64,000 nucleotides of DNA from Sabellastarte sp. h YS-2021 (lineage: Eukaryota > Annelida > Polychaeta > Sabellida > Sabellidae), in NCBI GenBank assembly GCA_964017235.1, contig OZ024929.1, positions 162,921,609-162,985,608 of the forward strand. The letters are read 5' to 3'. The notes beneath the pieces are model-generated. The model had not been told where the DNA came from. It saw only the letters and a list, made by a program, of their open reading frames with translations, and made no database searches. The translations under genes were made by a program, and so were the position numbers. Positions 24,701 through 36,700 of this stretch are shown here, piece by piece. Within the stretch, counting starts at the first letter, position 1. Each line of letters opens with the position of its first letter.

Positions 24701-27700
24701 AATTTGCTACATCTAGAAAAGTAGTATCTGAGAAGTTCACCACCAAGAAGCCTCAGATGTGCATAGATTTACCAGGTCCCACAACCAAGAACATCCACCA
24801 TGACCATCATGATTCAAGCATGATGAATCTGCAACTGAAGGTGGTCATCTTCTAAATCACCTGAAGAATCTTGGCTATCCTGGTGCAATCATGATGATTC
24901 TGCACCTGTAGGTGATCATCTTGAGTCACCTGAGGAATGAGAGCCACTGGAACAAACACAAAGCTGTCCAGATCCTCCCAAGAAATGAGAATGGACCTGT
25001 TCCCCAAGCCCCACAGTCTAAGAAAGGAAACACATACACTGGAAGCTTAAGATTCAGGTTGTTGGATACCAATGGCATAATGATTGAACTCACCAGCAAG
25101 GGAAGCCTTAAAAGGAACCTTTGTGGAATAGATCCACCAGATCCCAAAGATAAGACATCCCTAGCCACTCTGATGCCATCCAGAGGATTCTGCACCTAAA
25201 TCTTGGAGTAGCCCTTCTTACTAGGTACAAAAAGAATTTTCTTGCCTTTCCTGAGATCTTTGACTTATCCAGATAACCTCTCAAGGCTCTCCCTGGACAA
25301 AGAAACCTATCTTGACCAAAGCAAGATCTAAAGAAGGTTCCAAAGCAGGAATGACTACAGGTTGCAAACCAAAGAAGCCTTAGAAGCCAAATGATTCACC
25401 TGCATCACCTGAAGAATCAAGGTCAAAGGACCAAACAAACTGTCCAGTCCATCCCAAGAAAAGTTGAAAAAGACAAGCTTGTGGTTCAAACTAGTTGCAA
25501 AACAAACCCATCATTGGTGATTGTAATCAAAGACAGATTTGATTGAACACCTGAATCAGAATAGAAGATTCAAAAGTCATCCAAAACACATTCAATTTGA
25601 ATCATCTTGACTTACATGCACAAAGAATTTGTTGGAATATTTGTATACCCTGGGAAGTGATATGCCTGAATCTGAACCCATGGCATTCGTCCAAGGAATG
25701 ATTCTTCAGATAAGGAAACAAATTCCTGAAAGTGGGTACCTCCCTACCTGTTCAGATAGGAAACCACTGAAGAAATATCTGGGGAAATCAACAGATTCAG
25801 AATCCGAATCAGACCTCCAAATGATTCTAAAGGTAGTAGCCCTGTTAATGTGGAGTCTTGACCCCTCATGATACAACAGACCACTGGCTGTTTGATGCCA
25901 TAATTGTGCATCCCAACCCTTAAAGAAAGCATCTAATAACAGAAGGAGATTGTGCTCCTTCTGATGAAGTAATGGAAGCTCCTGCAAATTGAAAAGTCGT
26001 TCCACCACTGAAGATGGAACCTGAGAACAGAAAACTGGTACATTATCTGTGTATTATGTGTGGTATCTGTGGTACATTAGCAGATAGCCTTGGGGTTACC
26101 TGATAAACAAATAACCCAATGGCACTGTTTTCTCCTATGAAGCCATACCGCCACCAAAGAAATGGCTTCCTTAGAAACCATTAGCCGGAGAAGATGCTTT
26201 GCTATGAGTAAAGATGTACCCTAAGGTGTAATCTGCAATCCAAACTAAAAATCCTGGTGTATTAGCCAAGAAGTTTTTTTTTTTTTTTTTATATATAAGC
26301 TGGTGAAACCCAATGCCTTCTACTGCAGCCATCAGGTTCACTATCCGTTAATACAATAGTAAAGTCGAAAATAAACCATTTCCAAGAGCAAAGCAATGAA
26401 ATGGTCTATATACTGGTAAAGCATGATGCGTTCTTATAGATCCCACAACCTCACCATGGACTAACATAGTGAACCGGTGTGAACTGTCATCAACAGGGAA
26501 GTGAAGATAACAATTCGCGTGAATCTGGCTATGGAAGAATGCAACTGTAAGGAAACGCGTTAACACACCCATTCACTTACAAGTAACAACTCGCGAAAAC
26601 CCAACAATATGAAAATAAGGTACTTAATTAGGCTTATTTACCTCAACTATTAGTGGTAGCCATCTCTTCCCAGCTTATCACAACCGATAAACTGTAAAAT
26701 TGTAGCGATATCACCATCTTACTGGTGTTATCGCCCTTTTGTCGATCATTTCATACACAGCTTTTATGCAAACTGATGTCTCCCGCATTTTATTCATTTA
26801 TTCTTAAAACACATGTCCACAACTGCTTTAGGAACATGAATAAGTACTGTTGCCTCTGTGAAAGGTAAAGAATGGTTGAAGATTATCCTCTTACTATGTT
26901 GAGATGTAAGGTGTAGTATATCTGCACTAGTGGACAAACACTACTCCTAAAGATTACTCCTAACCCCTCTAAATCTTCAGAGGAGAGTTTTGTAACAGAG
27001 TTGGAGGATAAAGTATCATAATGGGAAGAAAAGTGCCCTGGGCACTAATCCCCTTTCTAGCCATGTGTAGGAGTTTGCTCCTTCCCAAACAGAAGAAACA
27101 CTATACACCTGAGATCACAAAATGAAGTTTCCCTGGACATCTGACCAAAAGTTCAGCAGGAGAAAACCTCATTAAAAGTGAAAAATGCACTCTTAATTCT
27201 ACCAAACTCATCTAAGAGATAAGATAGAGAAAAGTACGACTTGTAACACTCCTGTTGAATAACAAGTTGGAGAACTGATCCCAGCACTGCCCAACAAAAA
27301 ATTCCTGATCACTGAGGACTGTAATTGCAAAAAACTCTGCACACAGCCCAAGGCAAAAAAGAAACTCTGTGAGCTCCTGTTAATCCTTAGCTCCTTGAAG
27401 ACGTCCTGCCAGAGGTCCTGCTAGACCACTTCAAAAAATTATCCAGGCCTTAACATGCTCTCTGTAGCAGAAACCAGAGAACCTGTACTCCTGAATAATA
27501 CATTGACAATGGTTACAAGTTCATATGTACCGGTGACGGTTTCAGACCAGCTGAAAAACCGGTAAAAAATCACAGAAACAAAAGCCAATTACTGAGATGA
27601 ATCACAGCTCCGGGAAACTGACAAACCGATTTCTGACCTTTTGGGAGGTATGGAAACTCGATTGTCTTCGGATGACGTCATGCAGGTATTTTCCTCCGTG

Positions 27701-30700
27701 AAAAGTTCCGACTGAACCTGATGGAAGAATTAGAAGCTGTGACGATCGCTTCTGCATCCGGAACTTGTCCACGATGCAGTAACCAATGAGAAACTAAGAT
27801 GTCTGCTCTCACCAGGGAATCCCACCGGACACCCATTCGAGTGAGATCGTCGCGGTGAGATGTTGACTACCACAAAACGCCTGGCTTTTAGAACCCGACG
27901 TGAGAATAGCCAATGACAATCGAATTGTCTCCTCTCTTCAGGTTGCCTCCATTAGTCGCCTAGCAACATATAAACATATAAACTGTCCCTGTCGGAGCTA
28001 GAATGACTGCCAACAGTTTCAGAATTAAAAAGTTGTAAATCTTCAATCAAGTGAAAAATAAAAAACTGGTCTCAAGAAACACGAGCCTTTTGAAGAATTC
28101 TGAGAAGAAGAAAGTCTTCATCCAACGACGATACATCCATGCCGCCATCTTAAAATAGTGGTCAAACATCCACCAAAAAATGGCCACAAAAGTCTTTTTC
28201 TCTGTCCTTTTGTCTTAAATTCGTCCTGAGAAGACATTGTCAACACAGATGCCTTACCACAGAACTCAAATTCCCACAAAAACTCCAAAAACTTTATAAA
28301 AATCCAAATTAAAATAACACATCCACACTCTAGGATGGCCAACAAAAATAATGAAGGTTGTTTACTAGCGTGGTCACATGACCACTAGGGGGACATGCTA
28401 GTTCACACTCACTCACTGGCCTCTTAAGGTTTCTTAAAACGTTTCTCAACGTTGGCCAGTGAGTTGGATGGCACCAACATATAGCAATGGTCAGGAAATG
28501 GTAAGTGTATTTTTCGCAATAAAAAACACCTTTGAAACAAGCAATCAGTGACCGAATGAATCGGTCACATATCTAGGGTTTGGCAGGGTGGAATGGCTTA
28601 ATGTATGTTTCATGTGTGAAAGGTTTACAGAGAGTGGTTGTGTATAACACCAATATCCCTACAAAGCAGCAACTTCCTACATGCTATGGTTTCCGAGATA
28701 TAGCCTGGACAAGATTTTATAGGTCAACATCACTACAGCAAGGTCGAAGGTCAAATCAAGGTCAGACAATGACGTTGCACACCTACACCCCTGAACCAAT
28801 GCCCCTACCAAGTATCAACTTCCTACACCTTACAGTTTCTGAGATATAGCTTGGACAAGATTTTATAGGTAAAGGTCACTACAGCAAGGTCAAAGGTCAA
28901 ATCAAGGTCAGACCATGACGTTGCATACCTACACTACCGAACCAATGTCCCTACCTAATATGAATTTCCTACACCTTACAGTTTCTGAGATACAGTCCGG
29001 ACAAGATTTTATAGGTCAAGGTCACTACAGCAAGGTCAAATTAAGATCACACCATGACGTTGCACACCTACACCCCCTAACCAATGTCCCTACCAAGTAT
29101 CAACTTGCTACACCGTACGCTTTCCAAGATATAGCCCAGACAAGATTTCCAAACTGAAGGCCACTACGGCAAGGTCAAAGGTCAAATCAAGGTCAGGCCA
29201 TGATGTTGCACACCTACATATCCAATGTCCCTACCAAGTATCAACTTCCTACACCTTGCGATTTCTGAGATACAACCATTACAAGATTTATGAAATACTG
29301 CTGGATTATGATAAACAAAACTCTTGGTTTGAACTTACAGTACAGTAGTAAACCCCCATCCAAGAAATTTGATTAGGCCATATTTCCTCATTAATATTAA
29401 TGAGGCAGGTCCGTGCACTGGTATTTAATCATAAACCAGCCTTTTTTTCTAGCTATTCGAGAAATTCTGGACCTCAAACTTCGTCATTAATATTAATGAG
29501 ACAAGTCAGTGGACAGGAAGTTCACTGATATTTAATCTTAAACAAGTTTTTCTTTGAAATTTATACTATACTGGTACTGGGTATCTGGAATATACGCGGT
29601 CAGGAAGATACGTAGTCAAAACTGGAAGATTCGCAGTAGATATTTGGAAGACTCGCGGTAAATATGTTATAGATTTGTGGTTAATAATATTTTATAAATT
29701 AATATGCTGCTTTAAGATGAAAACTACCAGTACCTGCCTAATTAATATTAATGAGCAAATACCCAGATAGCATGCCATCGTCAGACCGACGTTGGCTCAA
29801 CGTCAGCACATCCAACAGCTTTTTGACCATTGGGCCAACGTTGGCCCCACGTCGGCAAGCCACCGGTAAAAATTATGTTCTATGTATAGCATCAGCCAAT
29901 CAGATAATGTTCATAATGAGAATATTAATTTTATGTGTCAAATTGTTAAATGGTCAGATAAAATTTGTGGGCTCACTGAAATATGATTTTCATACATACC
30001 ATAATAAATAATTTTTTTCCAAGATTCCCCAAATCCCCTATTATTGCTCGCCACCATTTTGAATAAAAATCGCTGTTGGCCCAACGTTGGCAAAAGATAG
30101 AGAAACTAACCTGAGTAGTGGTTGGCAAGCCAACGTTGGCAAAATATGCTGACCATATGCGACCAACAGCCAACGTCGGACCGGCAGCGGAATGCTATCT
30201 GGGTATAAGGTCACGGCAGTTCTATGAGGGGGTTTCCTGACAATATTTTATAACCAAAAGGCTGGTTTAAGATGAAAACTACTAGCATATTTCCTGGATT
30301 TACGTGCAACTCGCTGTCATAGGAAGTCACTAAACGGAAACTCGCTGACACAACTCGCTGACAAGAAATATATAGTACGTATATATACAGGTTATCTTAT
30401 TTGCGTATGGCCATGAGTTCTGTAGTTTAAAGTATTTGAAATTCGTCGAGACGTCCATTTTATAAAATATTGTTAGGAAATGCCAGGGGAAATCCGTGAC
30501 CTCATATCTTCTCATGAATATTAATGACTTGGGTGCTATGGCCGCGAGTTCTGTCGTTTAAAGTATTTAATCTTTGTCGAGACGACCATTTTATAAAATA
30601 TTGTTAGGAAATGCAAGGTGAAACCCGTGACCTCATATCTTCTCATGAATATTAATGACTTGGGTGCTGTTGCCGTGATTTCTGTACGTAGTTTAAAGTC

Positions 30701-33700
30701 TTCGTCTATGCTTCCATTTTATAAAATATTGTTCGGAAACTAGTAGAACGTCTGTTTAATCTGCCATATCTAATTTGCATATTGTCAGCGAGCTGTGTCA
30801 GTGAGTGTCAGCGACTTCTCTTGTCAGCGAGTTGCACGTACACCTATTTCCTGTTCACGGACCTGCTAATTAATATTAATGAGCAAATATGCGTGGTTAC
30901 GGCAGTTCTTTTAGGGGGTTTCTTGACAATATTTTACAAATAGAAAGGCTGGTTTAAGATGAAAACTACCAGCATATTTCCTGTACACCTGCCTCACTAA
31001 TATTAATGAGCAAATATGCGCGGTCACGGCAGTTCTTTAAGGGGGTTTCGTGACAATATTTTACAAATAGAAAGGCTGGTTTAAGATGAAAACTACCAGC
31101 ATATTTCCTGTACACGGACCTGCCTCATTAATATTAATGAGCAAATATGCACGGACACGGCAGTTCTTTGAGGGGGTTTCCTTACAATATTTTACAAATT
31201 GGAAAGGCTGGTTTAAGATGAAAACTACCAGCATATTTCTTGTTCATCGCTTCAGCCGTGGGCGATAATAGAAGATTTTAACTAAATATGCAGATTTCGA
31301 CATTTTTCGTACATATTTTTTCTTACATATCAATAACAGACATATTTTATATTTACTTATTATTTTCTTTCATATTTAACCCTTTTCTTACGTTTTCTGG
31401 CAATATTTGAAGTTTTGAAGTGACAGTTCTCGAAAATAGAGGAATGCGCATGCGTGGATCGTGGGCTTGAACAAGCTTTTCAGACTGGTACCCTGAATAA
31501 TATTTGGTTTTCAACGAAAACGATTTCCCGAGAAGTGGGTATGCAACCTGGTCATAAAAATCAAAATTAAATTGAAATTTTAACAAGCATTTTACACTTG
31601 TACCCTAAGTTAAATTCCCTTTATTTGAAAAAGTTTGGCAATATATTGTCCAAGAAACTACTTTTAAAAGTTAGTATGCACAGCAATGAACAGGAAATGC
31701 AAAATATAACGTTCAATTAAAACAATTTTCCTCTGAAAAAACTAGATATATGGCACTATATATGTGTGATTAACGGAGAAGAAAAGGAGGCTTTATCACT
31801 CGTGTTACCTTTAGTGGAGAATATCAGAAGGCACTTCTGGATTGACCTGAACAGTTCTTCAGCTTTGTCACAATTCAGTGGTAGAATGACTTGTTTTCAT
31901 ATCAAACATAGAGAACTTAGACCACAGTGCATCAGATATGATTTCTTATGCTTGATAAAATAGAATGACCTTGTAGGTTAGCAGGTTTGACATCTAATGA
32001 TAGGCTGTCACCTCTGTGTAAGTATGACTCCCCCAAATGACAATGCAGAGTACCTGTCATAATATGACCCTGGCTCTTGCATGAGACATAAAATCACAAC
32101 TTTGACCTTTGACAAAATTAAATTCACATATTGAAGAAGTCCATATTATTAATATCTCTAACTGTATATCATTTTATTGTTACAGTATATAAATCACAGC
32201 ATATTTATTACAATAACAGGTTTGACTTTTTTAAATATCTGAAGAACATGAACACCTGTTGAGATCCACAATCTTGTATGAATTCTGTTTAAAATATATT
32301 TTTATTGTTTTATTCAAGCCAGCAATATAATATCTATACCAATTTAACAGCAAAATGAATATGTTATGTTGCTTTTGATTTGAGGAAGATTGGTGTAATA
32401 TTATCCAAGATATTAGTTTCAAAAATTACTGTGCACAGCAAATAATAATAAATAATATTTTCTCTGTGACTTGCATATGGAATTTAATGCAATAAAAATG
32501 ACATCAAACAATTAATATGTGTGATTAACTGAGAGGAAAGGCAGGCTTTATCACTCATGCTACCTTTAGTGGGCAATATCAGAAGGCACTTCTCGATTGA
32601 CCTGAACAGTTATTCAGCTTTGTCACACATCTGTGGCAGAATCAGTTGTTTTCATATCAGACATACAGAACTTAGACCACAGTGCTTCAGATATGATTTC
32701 TTATGCTTGATAAAATGGAATGGATTTGTGGGTTAGCAGGTTTGACATCTAATGATAGGCTGTCACCTCTGTGTAGGTATGACTCCCCAAATGACAATGC
32801 AGAGTACTTGTCTTAAGATGCCCTGGCTGTTGCTGTTACATAAGACGTAAAATCTCAACTTTGAGAACATGAAATAAATAAATCTACATATTTAACTATC
32901 CCTAACTCTATATTATTTAATTGTGTTACAGTATATTAGTTAAATTATATTTGCAACAAGAATTGGTTTAGCTTTTTAAATATTTGAAGAACACGAACAC
33001 CTGTTGAGATCCACAATCTTGCTGGAATTCTGTTTATAAAATTATTTTTGAGATTGTTTCATTGAAGCTAGCAATATAATATCTATACAAATTTAAGGGC
33101 AAATTTCTAGAGGTTATGTTCCTTTTGATTTGAGGAAAATTGGTCCAATATTGTCCAAGATACTTGTTTTAAAAATTACTATGCACAGCAAATGATAATA
33201 AATAATATTCTTCTGTGTGACTTGTGTATGGAATTTAATGCAATAAAAATGACATACAACACTATATATGTGTGATTAACTGAGAGGAAAGGCGGGCTTT
33301 ATCACTCGTGTAACCTTTAGTGGGGAATATCAGAAGGCACTTCTAGATTGACCTGCACAGTTCTTCAGCTTTGTCACAATTCTGTGGTGGAATCACTTGT
33401 TTTCATATCAAACATAGAGAACTTAGACCACAGTGCCACAGATATGATTTCTTATGCTTGATAAAATAGAATGACCTTGTAGGTTAGCTGGTTTGACATC
33501 CAATGATAGGCTGTCACGTCTGTGTAGGTATGACTCCCCCAAATGGCAATGCAGAGTACCTGTCATAATATGACCCTGGCTGTTGCTGTTGCGATGAGAC
33601 ATAAAATCACAACTTTGACCTTTGACAATATTAGATCCACATAAGAAAGAAGTCCATATTTAAATATCTCTATATCATTTTATTGTTACAGTATATTAAT

Positions 33701-36700
33701 CATATCATATTTATTACAATAACAAGTTTGACTTTTTTAAATATCTGAAGAACATGAACACCTGTTGAGATCCACAATCTTGCATGAATTCTAAAATATG
33801 TTTTTATTGTTTTATTGAAACCAGCAATATAATATCTATACCAATTTAACAGCAAAATCAATAGGTTATGTTGCTTTTGATTTGAGGAAGATTGGTGTAA
33901 TATTTTCCAAGATATTAGTTTCAAAAATTGCTGTGCACAGCAAATAATAATAAATAATATTCTTCTCTGTGACTTGTGTCTGGAATTTAATGCAATAAAA
34001 ATGACATCAAACAATTAATATGTGTGATTAACTGAGAGGAAAGGCAGGCTTTATCACTCATGCTACCTTTAGTGGGCAATATCAGAAGACACTTCTCGAT
34101 TGAACTGACCAGTTATTCAGCTTTGTCACAAATCTGTGGCAGAATCAGTTCTTTTCATATCACACATACAGAACTTAGACCACAGTGCTTCAGATATGAT
34201 TTCTTATGCTTGATAAAATGGAATGGATTTGTGGGTTAGCAGGTTTGACATCTAATGATAGGCTGTCACCTCGATGTAGGTATGACTCCCCAAATGATAA
34301 TGCAGAGTACCTGTCTTAATATGCCCTGGCTGTTGCTGTTACATGAGACATAAAATCTCAACTTTGAGAACATGAAATAAATAAATCTGCATATTTAACT
34401 ATCCCTAACTCTATATTATTTAATTGTGTTACAGTAAATTAGTTAAATTATATTTATAACAAAAATTGGTTTAGCTTTTTTAAACATTTGAATAACACGA
34501 ACACCTGTTGAGATCCACAATCTTGCTGGAATTCTGTTTATAAAATTATTTTTGAGATTGTTTCATTGAAGCTAGCAATATAATATCTATACAAATTTAA
34601 AGGCAAATTTCCAGAGGTTATGTTCCTTTTGATTTGAGGAAAATTGGTCCAATATTGTCCAAGATACTTGTTTTAAAAATTACTATGCACAGCAAACGTT
34701 AATAAATAAATTTTCTTCTGTGTGAGTTGTGTATGGAATTTAATGCAATAAAAATGACATACAACACTATATATGTGTGATTAACTGAGAGGAAAGGCAG
34801 GCTTTATCACTCTTGTAACCTTTAGTGGGGAATATGAGAAGGCACTTCTGGGTTGACCTGCACAGTTCTTCAGCTTTGTCACAATTCTGTGGTGGAATCA
34901 CTTGTTTTCATATCAAACATAGAGAACTTAGACCACAGTGCATCAGATATGATTTCTTATGCTTGATAAAATAGAATGACCTTGTAGGTTAGCAGGTTTG
35001 ACATCCAATGATAGGCTGTCACCTCTGTGTAGGTATGACTCCCCCAAATGACAATGCAGAGTACCTGTCATAATATGACCCTGGCTGTTGCTGTTGCGAT
35101 GAGACATAAAATCACAACTTTGACCTTTGACAAAATTAAATCCACATAAGAAAGAACTCCATATTTAAATATCTCTAACTCTATATCATTTATTGTTACA
35201 GTATATTAATCATATCATATTTATTACAATAACAAGTTTGACTTTTTTAAATATCTGAAGAACATGACCACCACCTGTTGAGATCCACAATCTTGCACGA
35301 ACTCTAAAATATGTTTTTATTGTTTTATTGAAACCAGCAATAGAACATCTATACCAGTTTAAGAGCAAAATCAATAGGTTATGTTGCTTTTGATTTGAGG
35401 AAGATTGGTGTAATATTATCCCAGATATTAGTTTCAAAAATTACTGTACACAACAAATAATAATAAATAATATTCTTCTCTGTGACTTGTGTATGGAATT
35501 TAATGCAATAAAAATGACATCAAACAATTAATATGTGTGATTAACTGAGAGGAAAGGCAGGCTTTATCACTCATGCTACCTTTAGTGGGCAATATCAGAA
35601 AGCACTTCTCGATTGAACTGACCAGTTATTCAGCTTTGTCACAAATCTGTGGCAGAATCAGTTCTTTTCATATCACACATACAGAACTTAGACCACAGTG
35701 CTTCAGATATGTTTTCTTCTGCTTGATAAAATGGAATGGATTTGTGGGTTAGCAGGTTTGACATCTAATGATAGGCTGTCACCTCGATGTAGGTATGACT
35801 CCCCAAATGACAATGCAGAGTACCCGTCTTAATATGCCCTGGCTGTTGCTGTTACATGAGACATAAAATCTCAACTTTGAGAACACGAAATAAATAAATC
35901 TGCATATTTAACTATCCCTAACTCTATATTATTTAATTGTGTTACAGTATATTAGTTAAATTATATTTATAACAAAAATTGGTTTAGCTTTTTTAAACAT
36001 TTGAAGAACACGAACATCTGTTGAGATCCACAATCTTGTTGGAATTCCGTTTATAAAATTATTTTTGTGATTGTTTCATTGAAGCTAGCAATATAATATC
36101 TATACAAATTTAAAGGCAAATTTCTAGAGGTTATGTTCCTTTTGATTTGAGGAAAATTGGTCCAATATTGTCCAAGATACTTGTTTTAAAAATTACTATG
36201 CACAGCAAATGATAATAAATAATATTCTTCTCTGTGAGTTGTGTATGGAATTTAATGCAATAAAAATGACATACAACACTATACATGTGTGATTAACTGA
36301 GAGGAAAGGCAGGCTTTATCACTCGTGCTACCTTTAGTGGGGAATATCAGAAGGCACTTCTGGATTGACCTGAACAGTTGTTCAGCTTTGTTATAATTCT
36401 GTGTTGGAATCAGTTGTTTTCATATCACACATAGAGAACTTAGATAACAGTGCTTTGACCTTTGACAAAATTAAATCCACATAATAAAGAAGTGCATATT
36501 TAACTATACCCCACCTCTATATCAATTTTATTATGTTATAATATATTTATATGATATATTAACAAATAAATACATAAATATCAACACAACATAAGGGGCT
36601 GTAGTCACAAAAGGGATCAAGCTGAAGTTGAGCCAAAAAGTGTCTAGCTGTTTATAATAAGCTTGAGCTGATTTTTGGCTCAATCTGAGCTTGATCTCCT

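Larger units (their letters stand above)
22948..28524 (-). mobile_element. DIRS-type retrotransposon with 168-bp identical inverted repeats (element D1)
   Basis: 22989-23156 and 28340-28507 are exact reverse complements over 168 bp by eye. Outside them, unique edges extend to 22948 and 28524. An internal complementary region at 23209-23310 consists of a 60-bp exact reverse complement of the left edge (22948-23007) joined at 'tttttcaattttattgc' to a 42-bp reverse complement of the right edge (28483-28524). This is the classical DIRS layout. Minus-strand remnants of RNase H and recombinase lie inside at 26008-23750. The element interrupts the piggyBac frame. The coding part is full of stops, so this copy was probably mobilised in trans. 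Confidence 0.9.
29380..31260. repeat. ~122-bp tandem array with palindrome, interrupted by two MITEs
   Basis: The unit contains 'aaggctggtttaagatgaaa', then 'actaccagcatatttcctg', the palindrome 'cattaatattaatg', 'gagcaaatatgcgcggtcac' and 'ggcagttctttaaggggg'. Clear units start near 30950, 31073 and 31205; older ones lie at 29390-29760 and 30205-30300. Insertions at 29762-30203 and 30303-30838 split the array. The palindrome recurs about every unit. Confidence 0.8.

Noticed and set aside
25629-25871. Plus-strand frames inside D1 (also 24330-24563 and 24912-25199)
   Set aside because: The minus strand at the same positions carries the DIRS RNase H and recombinase blocks, so the plus frames are shadows.
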